A stretch of DNA of 64,000 bases from Kuschelorhynchus macadamiae. Taxonomy: Eukaryota; Arthropoda; Insecta; Coleoptera; Curculionidae. The stretch's first letter is position 1. Every line of letters begins with the position of its first letter. Where the stretch lies: contig JAUTXW010003388.1 of the NCBI GenBank assembly GCA_030620095.1, forward strand, positions 513,585 to 577,584, in the 5' to 3' direction. The position numbers and the translations under genes were made by a program. This document shows, in pieces, positions 23,601-37,700 of this stretch. The notes beneath the pieces were generated by a model. The model saw nothing but the letters and a program-made list of their open reading frames with translations. It ran no database searches and was not told the origin of the DNA.

Positions 23601-26600
23601 CAAGAATAAAAGAAAATCTCAGAAACAATACTGCCAGAACAAAAAAAACCCAAGACACCACCCATTAATAGAAGTATACAGTCATATAATTCTATACCAA
23701 AGAATTTGCTGGAAGGGGAGGAAGGAAAAATATTTAAAAACCTCAAAAAATACCTGAAAATGAGAGACTAGTATAAACCAAGATTAAAATTTATAAATGT
23801 AAAACAAAAAATATTAAAAAAAAAAAAGAATTATATATTAATAATCATTGAATACATAAAATATAATATACATTTATTATGTAAATTTAGAAAATTTATT
23901 TATTTTTGTTAAATACATATAATTAAGTTGATATTGTTAATTTTTTAAGATCTCAAAGAAATTGTGATTGTAAAGGCCTTGGTGCCAGTTCTTGTAGCTG
24001 TTTTAAGGTCTGAAATAAATTGTTAAAAAAAAAACCTACTTTGTCTAAGACATTCATACATGTCCACACCCGGCATTGCCCTTAACGGACATTCAAAGAA
24101 AATATGATCAAGGTTTTCAGTTTGTCCACACTCACAGAGTGGGGATTCTTTTATTTTAATATAATGTAAATGCTCAGCAGTGAGGCAGTGCCCTGTTCTC
24201 ATTCTTATTATTGTAGTTATATGTCGTCTATCTACATATGGTATTGTTTCCAACCACGGTTTCCTGGGAAAATCTCTTTGAACCTGTGCATGAAATTTAC
24301 CTTTTTCCCTTCTGGAGGCTCGCCAATATCTGACAAATTTTTCTTTAATCTCATTTTTACAGATGTTACTTATATCTCCCTTATTCAATTGTAGATTTTT
24401 GGGAATGTTAAGTTCTCTTCCTATGTTTGCCAGTTTGTTCACCGTTTCGTTGCCAATGATATTTGCATGTCCTGGTATCCATGCTAGCTGAATGTCTGAA
24501 GTTGTTTCTAAGATCAATCTTTTGGTATATAGGGTGATATAGTCATTGTTTGAATCTATGGTGGGTTTTCTTAACTTTTGTATTGCGCTTCTGGAGTCAG
24601 TAAAGATGAGTGAATAAAAGAAAGGGCCTTTAATGTCATTTTTGTTCTTGCACCTGCGCAGTTGGAAAGATCTTTTTACGTTTTCTTTAAAATGTCATTA
24701 TTTTTATACAGACTTTATGAGAAACAAGCTACTCATAAATATGCATTTAAAACTTACAAAAGCCAGCGGTATAGTCCACATGTCGTTCAGTCTAGCGTTG
24801 CCGTCGTAACCGGCAAAAATCCATAATTTATCGTTGTAAACAGCTGCGCCGTGGGCCGACCTGGGCACGGGCATTTTGTCGGTGAACTTCCACTCCGTCC
24901 ATTGGGCCGTTTTGAACTTGTACTCGAAAAGGTCATTTTTGTTGGTCAGATTCGAGTTTGAGTGGATGTCGCCCGTGTAGCCACCGAAAACATACATCGA
25001 GTCCTGGTAAACTACTGCAGAATGATGATACCTAAGAGCAAAAGAAAACATGCTACTCGTCAAAATTAACTAACTAGTTTATTTATGTAAACAATATTCA
25101 CAAGTTTTATGAAGGTATGTCGCCAAATAGACTTTCTTTCATTGGTATATACGAGCCCTGTCTCAGAGAAGTTAGCCCAACCCCCACAAAACATAATAAT
25201 TTTTAATTTATTTCAGGGCAAATTAAAATTTTATTTGATATATAATATTTCCGGTTTCTTTAAATGTTTATGGAAAGATAACAAGACCGACGCCGATGTG
25301 GCTATTTTTAAAGAGTTTTTATTTCGAAATTGTCTTCTTTGAAAAATGATTTCAATTCAACTTAAGTTGAATGGTCGGTTTACCTGCTTCAGTGAAATCC
25401 AGGTAGGCTTTATAAAACAAATGATAATATTTGACGTTGCTAAGAAGCAGATTTTGCCTTTTTAATTCACTTTCGTAAAATGGTGTTGTTAACAACTAAA
25501 AATGGCTCGCGATAGCTGTTTCTGACGAAATAAGGAAATCATTTACTTGCATTTAAAAGGCCAAAATGTCTCAAAAATCGCTGACAGTGTTAATAAATCG
25601 AGATATAGAGTTCGAAACAGTTTAAAACTGTACACAACCACTGGATGTGTGGCTCAAAAACCAAGAACTGGAAGTGATCTGCATTATTCAAACACAAACT
25701 TAAGAGCTTTAAAAAGGATTATCAAGTAAAACTGGCGTGCTAATTGTAACGAATTGAAGATATTATGGAATAAAGCAATAGGAAATTTTTTTTAAGAGCA
25801 ACTTGTCACAGCACTGCCAAAAAGGTGGTATTTAAAACTTACATAGTAAACTTAATTTTTTTTGTTTCTTTTTTAATTCAATATTTTATAGGCAAAAAAT
25901 AAGCACTAGCATGGGCAAAGGAACAAAAATTATGGTCTCCAAGCCAAAAGAACTGCATTATTTGGAGTGATAAAGCCAGATTTAAGTTGGTGATAGTAGG
26001 ATTCACATCATAAGAACTAAAGAAGTGTTTTAAAGAGAAAGTTAATTTTCTGACTTTTGTTATGATTTGGGGATCCATGTCAGCTAGTGGAGTGGGAAAT
26101 TTATACTTTGTAGAGGTATTATGAATGCTGATAAGTACATCACTGTGCTTCAAAATATCTTATCACCCGAAATTAAACAAATGCTTTTAAATAATATCTA
26201 TTTATTTTTATTTATTTATTTACTTGGTCATACATACACTACAGAGATAAATCTCTAAATGGTACAAAAAATAAAATACAAAACATAAGAAAACAATACA
26301 AATACAATGGTAACCTGCTATAAACAATAAAATTTAAAAATGCATATAAAATAAAAATATAGAGTAAAGGGAGAGAGGAGTGAAGCACGAACCTTAAAAC
26401 AATTAAATAGCGCCGAATCTAAGGAATCTTTTGAGGGTCTGAAGGCTAATGCTAAATATATCACAGTCAGAGAAAAATTTATTATAATTTAAGCAAAGGC
26501 GATCAATAAATGAGTTTTGACCATAGTTAGTCCTGTGCCTCCTTACAAGGAAAAGGGAAGTGTGACGAGTACGTCGGGCTGGAACCAAGAAGTTCACCTG

Positions 26601-29600
26601 ACCCAATAGGTGCTCACAGTGGATCATACCATTGAGCAACTTGAACACAAATAGGAGTAGGGCATGTTTGCGTCTCTGGGCTAAACTTTGCATACCGCAT
26701 AGTAGTAGTCTTGTTTCATAAGAGACATTTTGATAAGGAAAATGGAATTTAAATAATAAATATTTTACAAATTTACGTTGTACTCTTTCGATCCTATCTA
26801 TGTGGCATGCATAATGGGGCTGCCAAATTACTGAACAATATTCCAGTAAGCTTCTAACAAAGCAGTTGTATAGGGTTACGATCACGTTAGTATCGCTGAA
26901 ATGCCGAGAATGTCTTTTAATGAATCCCAGCATTCTAAAAGCTTTACATACAATTGAGTCTATGTGTTGGTTAAAAGATAGACTGCTGTCGAATATGACG
27001 CCCAAATCGTTCACACAAGAGGAAATTCCAAGAGTTGTGTCAACAATCTTGTAAGTATTTGGAATGGGGTTAGGTGATCTTGTAAAGCGAATGGACGTAC
27101 ACTTCGCAACATTAAGGGAAAGACAGTTTAACTCGCACCACTTGACAAAGCGGTCCAAATCCGATTGTAGCGCGGTATTAGAGATCGTATTAGAACTATA
27201 GAATTTCAAGTCGTCAGCAAACAAAAGGCAGTTACTATTCCTAAAACAGGAAGAGGCATAATTTATGAAGAGAAGGAATAATATTGGTCCAATGTGGGAC
27301 CCCTGTGGCACTCCTGAGTTGACCAAAATATCACGAGAAACTGAGTCCTGCACCACAACCCGTTGATTACGATGGCTAAGATAAGAGGCGATCCATTTTA
27401 AGTAATTGCCCGAGATACCAATATCAGAAAGCTTCTTCATTAATAGTTTGTGATGTACACTATCAAATGCTTTTGATAAATCTGTATAGATGCAGTCCAC
27501 TTGATGACGCGCTTCGACAGAGGAGACCAGATAATCCTGATATATGGCAAGATTGGTCGCTGTAGAGCGACCCTGATAAAAGCCATGTTGACTCGGGGAA
27601 ATGTAATTTTTGTATGTGTAAAATATTTCGTCAGTCAAAATAGCCTCGAAGAGTTATGGAATGGCGGAGATCATTGAAATTCCTCTATAGTTAGTGATTT
27701 CAGATTTATCACCCTTTTTGTGAATAGGCACAAGGTTGGAGAACTTCCAGATTGAGGGAAATACTCCCATGTCAAAAGATCTTTGGAAAATGGCGCTCAG
27801 GGGAGCCGATAGTGTGTCGCAACAACCCAATAAAAGAGAGGCTGGTAACCCATCAGGACCCGCGCTCTTGTTTGAATCCAATTTTTTGATTCTGGAAGCT
27901 ACTTCGCACTCAGAAAACGTGTGGGATAATAAAGCTGACGAGAAGGGAACTGACTGGAGAAAATCACGATCATGGCTGTCGGGCACGGAGTAACATGTCT
28001 GAAAATGATCCGCAAAAGCATTCGCGATATCTGAAGGATCATTGTACTTTAAACCGTTGTAGGTCATTAGACTCGGCAGACCAGAAGATACCCTCAAACC
28101 CCTAATGAACGACCAAAAGTACCCTATATTCTCCGGCATCAGCTGCTCGGAACTAGTAACGAACATGAGATAACACCAATCGGTTCGAAATTGAACCTCA
28201 CGGCGTTTGTCAGAATAAACAAGATAGTCAGAATGAAGCAGAGTACTCTTATATTTTTTGTACAGTTTGTTTTTTTCGCGAATAAATCCTTGGAGTGTTC
28301 TATCAAACCAAATGGGGTACTTGTTGGACTTAACCCTCTTTTTGGGTACAAACCTCGCCAGTCCATCCGTAACAACATTGTAGAACTGTCGTACGATTTC
28401 GTCAATATCATCACATTTCTCCACAAAGGACCAGTCAGTTTCTGCAAAAAATCCATTAAGCCCGTGAAAGTTGGCCTTATGAAACTGAAAGACTTGTCGA
28501 GTCTTGAAGCAATGGAGATCCCCTGTCTAAAAAAGAAATATTTAGAGGAGGATGAAGAGTGTCGACATTTGATAATGGAAAATCGCATCTAATACATGAT
28601 ATCGCCTCAAAATTATCAACAAATATGAGGTCAAGAATACGTAGGCGGGAATTGAAAATATAATTGACTTGATTAAGTTCAAGAAAACACATTGTGTCGA
28701 TCACAGGTTCCGCTGTTGCTGGTTGTATTCTTGATGGGATTACGATTCCAGAATCCAAGGACCATTCAATAAGTGGAAGGTTAAAATCACCACATATAAT
28801 AAATTTATGCCTTTTAAAACGATCCCTTAACGATTCACACAAATCACAAAAAGACACATAACAATCCAATAGGGACCCTGGGGAATATCGAATGTATCTT
28901 CCAAGAAGATGGTGCTGCTTGTCATATCACTAAAAAAGTAAAAGATTGGATGTTAGAAAACAATATTTCACTTTCAAAATGGATGTATAAAAACATATCA
29001 TATGTTATCAGAAACATATTATAGTTTTTAATATGTTTTTAGTTAATATGACGAATTTCTTTAAAAACCATAGTTTTAATAGTTGGGCCAACTTCACTGA
29101 GACAAAGCTTGAACATATTTTTAAAATTTTTAATAAATTCCTATAACATTCAACCTAATTAAGGTGTCTGCAACAATTATCGCTAAATCAGGTTAGTAAA
29201 TTGTAATGCCTTGGGATGTCTGTATTACCACCAAGTAAGTTTATTATATAAATAAGTCTTTTTATTTAAAAAAAAACTTGTTTGCTGTAGTTTCTTCAGC
29301 AATTTTTTCGTGTTTCTTTGTTTAGTAGAATTAGACTGTGTCAATTGGAGTTACTATCCGACGTTTTGCCTTTGATTTCACGAAGCATCATCAAGGATCT
29401 TTGCTTGGAGATTCAGGTGAGCTTTTATATTCTACTTTTGCTCATCTAACAGTGGTCCCATGTTATATGGACTGTAACCTTTATCATTATTGAGGTTGTT
29501 TGTATCAAATTTCATTAAAACCTCTAACTTTTCATGTAACCCATATCATTTTTGAAGTTATTCGTATAAAATTTGATTAAAGTCTCTAATTTTTCGTTTA

Positions 29601-32600
29601 TAGATCTTGGAGTCAACGCTAGAGCCCTAATTTCTTTTACAATTATCTGTCCAGTGGTCAGCTCAGCTGGTGTTTAGCTACATCAAACTGAACAATTTGT
29701 TTCTTCTTAATGCATTGTATATGTTCAATAGGTCTAGGTGTTCAAGTTCAAGTTCATTTATTGGTGCAAGTATACCACAGGTATTTACACAAGTCAAAAA
29801 GTTAGGACAAAAGAAAAAAAATTAACATTACAATAGGTCCTTAAAAAAAGTGATACTAAACTTAATAAAATAACATAACAATAGATTAAAACAACTATTA
29901 AAAATACAGTACAGTATATAGCCCCATATATCTGCTCCTATAAAAATGTGAAATTTAAGAAATCGTCAATGGAATAAAATGCATTTCTAATCAAAATTTG
30001 TTTTATTACATTTTTAAACCTTGAGAGGGGTAATTGAATGTAGCTGGCAGGTAGCTTGTTATATATCTTAACAGCCAGAAACCCTGGACCACTCTGACAT
30101 CTTGTCAAGCGCTGGTATATCGTGCACCCTATACTGATCCCTATTTCGCCACACCCACAGCAGGTTCTCAAGAATGTGCAGTGATGGTAAGGTGAGTATG
30201 TGTATGATAAGTAGGTGTATATTGGGCATCCTGTTCCCTTTTCACACATACACTTCTCCACAGTATTAATGTCAACAAAATTGTTATAAATTATTTTGAG
30301 CCTAGTCACACATTTATGTCGGCTGAATCATTTCAATAATAGGAAAGAAGGGTAAAATGCATCCGCAGTGGCGTCCCGGAGAGTCACATAACTTATATTT
30401 ATTTTAAAAAAATATAGACACTGTTTTATTTTAGATTATTCATTTAAAATCATAACTTTTGTGTTATTTGCCTTTTTTTGGTATTTGGCTTCATTTTCAA
30501 GAGAAAAACCCATTTAGTTGGATATCACTGGAAACAAAAAAACATATCAAACTGTTTATAAAGTCAAAGTAAGAACAAATTGAGCTTCCCCGACGGTAAA
30601 TTCACCTTAACAAACAACTTCCCTCGTACAGAATTCCATTATTTGATAATAACTTTATACACATTCTATTAGAGACATTTCGTGCTGTATGTATAAACTA
30701 AACAAAACTTATTTTCCTTACCTTGGAGCTGGTGGAATTCCTGTAGCAAATGCTCTACCCCAACTTTTTTCTTTCACATCAAACCTCAGTAAGTCGTTAA
30801 GCATGCTCTTTCCATTATCTCCTCCAAATACATAAATGGCATCATTATAAGCTACCATTGTATGCTTACTTCGTCTAAAAAAATTCAAAGGGGTTTATAT
30901 AAAATTTACCTACTATTACAAGTCCCCATCATAATTATTGAAAAAAAAAATTATTATCATCACTATTATTAATTAATTAATTAATAATCCTGTGTTTAGC
31001 ACTAACAATAATAATTGTCAATTATAACTAAAATTGTTCACAAACAACTTAGGCTATCCAAACTTTTTATTTTTTCAGGATGAGAGTTAAAACAGATAAC
31101 TGCCTTATGAAACAAGGAGTTTTCTGTGCTTTCTTTATTTTTAGTAAATACATAAAAATGTTTTCCATTTCTGGTAGGGTACTGGTGGACAGAATCATTT
31201 GTGCATAAATTGCCGGATAAATATTTTGGTGTTAATCCATTATTCATTTTAAATATTAATACCATGACCGGAAAGTCTAAAAACTTTTGAACTAGAAGCC
31301 AGTCTAGAGTGTTACGCATATCCCTATGGAAGTTTCTCGTTTCTTGCTCAAAATAATGAGCCTCACCCTATTCTGCAATTCCTGTAGCTTGGAAATTTCA
31401 TTTTTATTTGGGGTATATAATACTGAAATACTGATTTATTCATGCTCATAAACATAGTTTTTACACATTATACAAAATATAGAATACAAATTAACATTAA
31501 CAAACATTACAGTGATAGTCAACATTTTAAAACTACATAAAAGAAAGGAACCTTACATAACGATATTTTTATTCAAAAACTCTTCAATACTGTAGAAGGC
31601 ATGTTTTAATAGATACTTTTTAACTGAGCTCATAAACTGCTTTTTATCCAAATATATATAATATGTTCAAGGAGTTTGTTGAACAATTTAGGCTCATAAT
31701 TAGTACTAGCAATGCAGAACTTCTTTATCTCAAGAAATTTATACTTATGTTATCTTTAAACCTAGTGTCGTGGGTAGGCTTTTCACAACAGAGACTATTT
31801 CATTTCATTTCATTTATTAATTCAATATTAATACATATCATTACAATATTAATAATAACTCTTAATGTAATATCAGGAATTAACAGCTGTATGTGCCAAA
31901 ATAGAAAATAATATTATTTATGTATTAACTTAAACTATAACAATATGCAAGAAAAAAACAAATTAATAACAAACTATTAGAGTTAGTTTTTTTAGGTTTA
32001 GGTTTTTTCCTGTTTTTTTTTATAACAAAGTGATCCAATCAATCTTTGGTTAATATTTTTATGACTAATAGGAACTTGTAACTTATTAAGTGTTCTACTT
32101 CTAGTTAAATGACAGTGATTTACATACTTCCTAAGACCTTCAATCTTAAGGACATAGGAACAAACAGAATGAATATATAGGGATCTAACATTAAAGACTC
32201 TTTCACTGTATAGAAGGTTTGTTGAGAATAATTTTTCTTTTTTGTTTATGACTAAGAATGTAATTTTGTGTCACATTGAGTTGTGTCAAGGCAGAAGAAT
32301 AAAGTCCTCCCCAAACAAAGATTCCATACTTAAGATTACACCAATGCCTTATAAACAATGAACAAAAGCTTTTTAGAAAGGATCTCTCGCAAAATATAAA
32401 ACTTATATATAAGTTTTCTAAGGCTATTTGTTAGTTTTAAAATGTGGTGATCCCATTTTAAATAGCAGTCAATAATTATGCCCAGATACTTTACGTTAGA
32501 AACCTCTTTTATTGTGGTGTTTGACTCACTTATTTGGATGTTGGAAAAATTAGGTCGATTTACATTCGTAGATGTGAAGGCTATATAATGGGTTTTATCT

Positions 32601-34703
32601 AAATTTAAAGTAAGTTTGTTAAAATCTAGCCAATTCCTAATAATAGCTAAACCGTTGGCTACCTTATCCCTAGTACTGTTCCAATCTCTACCAGAGAAAA
32701 CTAGAACAGTATCGTCCGCATACGAAATGATGATGATGTAAATGATAAATAGTATTGGCCCTAGTACGGTTCCCTGTGGTATACCAATAGTGGTTTTAAG
32801 AGGATCAATTAATGAGTTACTTATTTTTAGAAATTGGTTTCTATTTGTTAAATATGACCTAAAGATGTCCAACACGGAGCCCCTGATACCACTTTTTTCA
32901 AGTGTTTTAATTAGCATATCATGGGGCACCGTGTCAAACACCTTAGCCAGGTCCAAAAAAACTGCCATACTTTTTTCACCATTGTTGAGTTTTGAAGTTA
33001 TTTGATCCACTAATTCATACATCGCATCACAAGTGCTGGTTCCACCCACATGAAAACAAATTGTTTTTTAGACAAGATTCCTAAATCGGAAAAGAATTCC
33101 ATTACTCTTTGTTTAAGACATTTTTCAAACAACTTCCCAAAATTGTTAATGACACTTATTGGTCTGTAGTTATTAATATTATTTTTATTACCCACTTTGT
33201 GGATAGGGGTTATTACAGCAGTTTTAAATCTTAAAGGTACAATGCTAGTTTTAAAAATTAAGTTTATTATATGTATTAAAGGATCCAAAATATAGGCATG
33301 CACCGATTTTATAATTTTTACTGGTACCCTGTCCTCGCCAGAAGCCGAACTGTTTTTGAGTGAGTTTATGTGTTTTATTAACTCATTTTTATTTACCGGT
33401 TTTAAGAAAAGTGATGATAATGGTTCTTTATTAATACATACCGGTTCCCTGGCTGGAGGTATTTTTTTAGCCATATCATTACCGACTGATATGAAGAAGT
33501 TGTTACAAAAGTTTGCCATGTCTTTTGTTTTCTTTGTCCAAAATATTTATTATGTCATTGTTTTTAACTTTTTCGTTTGTGGCTTCAGATATAATTTTAT
33601 AAATTTTCTTAATGTCGCCTTTATTTTTATTTATTTTATTTCCATAATAGTTAAGTTTACATTTATTTATTAGTTTATTTAACTGGTTTCTATAATGTTT
33701 ATACTGAGCTTAAACTTTATTTTTTAGTTTATCTCTTTGTTTTATGGAGTTTATAACACCAATTGTAATCCAAGGTTTGATTTTTTTAGACTTGTTCATT
33801 AGTACTTTTATTGATTTTGCTTTATTTAATAAGGTTTGAAAAATTTCATAGAAGATATTAGTGGCTTCTTCAGAAGTCGAACAATCAATAACATATTGCC
33901 AATTTTGCATTGCAAAAAGGTTTAATAAAGCAATATAATCAATTTTAAGAATTTCTTCTTCTTTCTTTAATTCTTGTTGAAGAGTTTATATATGAGAGAA
34001 AACCAAAATTACTTAATGTCGAGAGATATGAATTAACATTATCGTTATCACTGTCACTGATATTAATATTAACATCACCTGTAAGGACCTCAATCTGATT
34101 TTTTAGATTTGTATTAATATAACTTTGTAGGTCTAAAATAAATTATTTTAACTCTAGTTCTTTAAATTTCATACGACAAGCAACTCAAGATATACATAGA
34201 TGGAAAGGTTAAGTATACTTAGTTTGCCTAACTTCTGCTCTGTAATGCAGGCCATCTACCACTCTTATGGCCCTTCTCTGGAGTTTGAAAATTCTACTTG
34301 CCTAAGCGGAGTAACCCCAGGCAAGTATTGCATAATTACAATGTGACTGAAATAGTACATGCAAAGCCAAAAGGAGTACTGTTTTGGCAACATTGTCCCT
34401 AAGATTTCTTAAAAGGAAGATAGATTTTGTAATTTGTTTGGCTACTTGGTCAACATGATAAGGCTGACAACTATGAGAAGTTTTGGGCCAAGGCTAATAG
34501 TAGTGTAGGTGCAATTTCAGCTTGGTGTGCGAACAATGGGCTATGTCTTAATAATTCAAAAACCAATTTCATGTTTTTCACCCCTATGAGAGTCCCTCAG
34601 GACAGGAGTTTGCTTATTAGAAATGGATCCACAATTATTAAACAAAAGGAATCAGTCAAATTCTTGGGAGTGTTGGTTGATCAGCACCTCTCCTGAAGCA
34701 TTA

Positions 34704-34762
<59 letters not shown>

Positions 34763-37700
34763 ACATAAGGTAACAAATGTCATACATATTGTAATAAATA
34801 TAATCTAAATAGGAGCCTAATAACTGGAAATTGCACCTAAGTGAATGAACACTTGTATGTACACAAGTATTATCTTTGAATTTATATTGAGAATACAGTT
34901 AACCTCATGCTAAAGCTGTACAAATAAAAATTTAAAAATTACATCAACAACAAATATAATTTCTTATTTTAGCAAACCTTATAAATATAGATGTTATCCT
35001 ATTGAAATAGAGCTTTAAATTAATGTAAATATTTAAAAATAAAAATCCTACAACTATTATTGAATTTTTTCAGTCTTGACAGGGATCTCAATTCTAGGGG
35101 AAGCAAGTTATACATTTTGGGACCTAAATAAGAGAAAGATCTCAATTTTTTTGATCTATTGTTTACTGGCATCTCCAATTGTTCACTGACCTTAGACCTA
35201 GTTTCATAGATGTGGTTGATAGTTTGTTTAAATTTAGTAGATTTTTTAATAAATGAGCATGTTGACAGACAATATAATCCTCTCACATCCAATATCTCCT
35301 CTGAATATAAAAGCCTGGTAGTATATCGCCTATTTTTTCAAAATATAATCTTAAGAATATAATTTTGAACTACATTTAAAGGCTTTAAGGAATTTTGATA
35401 CAGACCACCCCACACCACTATACCATATCGAATTAAAGATTCAATAAGGGCTTTATACACACACAACAACAACTTTTTACTTAATATCTCTCTCAAAACA
35501 TAAAATTTGTACACTAGTTTCTTTATATTTTTTGTAATTCTAAGTACATGATGATCCCATCTGAGATTACAGTCAATAATTACACCCAAGTATTTTGTAT
35601 ATTCAACCTCTAGAATATCACCATCAAAGTTGTCAATATGAATGCTTCGGAAGTGTGGACGATTGGCTGCTGTGATGGAAAAGGCTATGTAATTCGTCTT
35701 TGAGGTATTTAAAGTTAGCTTAAATGTGTCTAACCGATTTTTAATTTTGCCCATACCTTGAATGGTAAAATCACGAACAGAAGTCCATGATGATCCTGAA
35801 AACAGAACTACAGTATCGTCAGCATAAGACTGAGCCATTGTCAATGTCAATACTAGTTAATGAGTTGATGTAAGTGATGAAAAGTATGGATCCCAATACA
35901 GTGCCTTGAGGTATTCCCATTGTAATGTTAAGTGGATCGCTGCAAACATCATTAATTTTGACAATCTATGTTCGACCGCTTAAGTAACTCTCGAAGACGC
36001 TTAACGCGGTGCCCCTGACCCCATACAAACCCAAAACGTTAAGGAGAGAGCCATGAGGCACCGTATCAAACGCCTTGGCGAGGTCCAAAAACACAGCAAT
36101 GCACTTATTGCTACTGTCAAGGTTAAACTGTTGGTTAATTTGCCGGTAGTGCTCAAACCGTTCATAAATCCAAATTGACATATTATTTTGTTGCTATGCT
36201 AAGGCAAAGAGACCTTGTTATTTAATATTGCTTTATGGACGGGTGTTATGATAGCAATTTTAAAACAACTTGGAACTATGCCTGTTTTAAAAATTAGATT
36301 AATTATATGAACTATTGGATTTATTAAATATATGTGAAAAAACTTGTTATTATGGATCTGTAAACTCTGGACTGTTATATGGCCTACTGGTTTGGGGCAA
36401 CTGTCCTAGCATCGAACGCAGAACCATGTTACGACTACCATTTAGGGCTTCGTGTTGTCCACTTTTTGCTTCTGCGATATTAATACTTATAGAACGCGAA
36501 ATGCTGATAAGCTTTATGTACCTGCTGAAAGATTGACTCAGGTGCGGGAAGGACCTAAGATAAGTTCCTTGAGGGTATTCAATCACTTACCAACATATAT
36601 GAAGGATATACCTGGTATGTGCATTTTTAAAAGACAACTAAAGGCCATACTGGCTGAAAATCCATTTTACTCTCTGGAAGAGTTTTTATGTTTGAGTTTT
36701 AATATGTCTAAATATGACAAACAAAATAATTTTTTTTTTGGCTTTTCGCAACTGATAACTTTAAATTAATTGAAGCAGATATTTAAAGTTAAATATTTTT
36801 ATTCAGTTGCGAAAAAGCCAAAAAAAAATTTTTGTTTGTCAATCTAAACGCAACAAATAATCTGAACACATTTAAAAAATGTCTAAATATATTGTAGCGT
36901 AGGTCTTTCAGAACATTTATTCTCAGGAAGAGTTTTATATATTTATACATTTTTAAAGTAAGGCATACTATTTTATTTCATTTTTATTATAGTTTTATTT
37001 TAAATTTGACCTTTAACTACATATGACAACTCCGATACATGTGAACACGTCTATGGAAATAAACGATTTGATTTCATTTGAACATGGGCGTAAAAAACCG
37101 AGGTATTATTGAGATGTATCCCAAGAAATCTCACTGAATTTGTTTTATATGTATCGTCTGGAATATGTTCCTGATTTATATCTCTCAGACTGAAGAGGAT
37201 CTTTCCTGTCTTGTTTATATTTAATGATAATTTGTTGGTATTAAACCATTTTTCTAAGTTTATATCGTCTCTAGAGGTTTCTATGTCAATTATGTAAATT
37301 AAAAAGAGCATGATTGGCTGTGGTGGCATCTGCGAATAGTACGAGTTTATCGAGTCTAGAGGCTTCTATGTTATTAATATTAATAAATATGAAAATTAAA
37401 AAGAGCAGGGGTCCAGGGATTGACCCCTGTGGCACCCAGTGTCAGAGCAGGGGTCCCAGGATTGACCCCTGTGGCACCCAGTGACCAACACAGAGTGACC
37501 ATGAAGACTTTCCTCCAGAAAAGGTCTGTTGGGTTCTTATTAAATAGCTTATTAAATCCATAGTACTTTAACTTACGCAAAAGGAAATCATGACATATGC
37601 AATCAAAGGCCTTGGAGAGATTACACAAAATCTCTTCTATATATTGACTCTCTTCAAAGCCCTCGACTACATATTGAAGCACAGAGAGAATGGCACTAGG

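Larger units (their letters stand above)
19981..24032 (+). mobile_element. Two-ORF LINE (CR1/Jockey-like), nearly full length
   Basis: Carries ORF1 (19999-20856), ORF2 (20972-23770) and a 3' UTR ending in a short poly(A) at 24025-24034. It sits in an RNase H LINE of opposite orientation: removing it rejoins that element's reading frame, with AACCT shared at 19976-19980 and 24033-24037 (the AA being ambiguous with the poly(A)). The most complete LINE in the window, yet each ORF has one or more breaks. Confidence 0.9.
25152..29115 (+). mobile_element. Tc1-like transposon, split by a LINE
   Basis: Terminal repeats match: left ...CTGTCTCAGAGAAGTTAGCCCAAC (25157-25181) and right GTTGGGCCAACTTCACTGAGACA (29081-29103) are reverse complements with few mismatches, each next to a TA. 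Inside is a Tc1-family transposase in two parts, 25540-26192 and 28890-28985, which join in frame (LLNN + IECIFQEDG) when the LINE at 26199-28883 and one AATATC copy are removed. Inserted in an LZTR1 intron 121 bases from the exon at 24758-25031. Confidence 0.85.

Noticed and set aside
34623..34808. 61-codon frame with poly-isoleucine
   Set aside because: Product of the (ATT)n microsatellite read in frame; no coding meaning.
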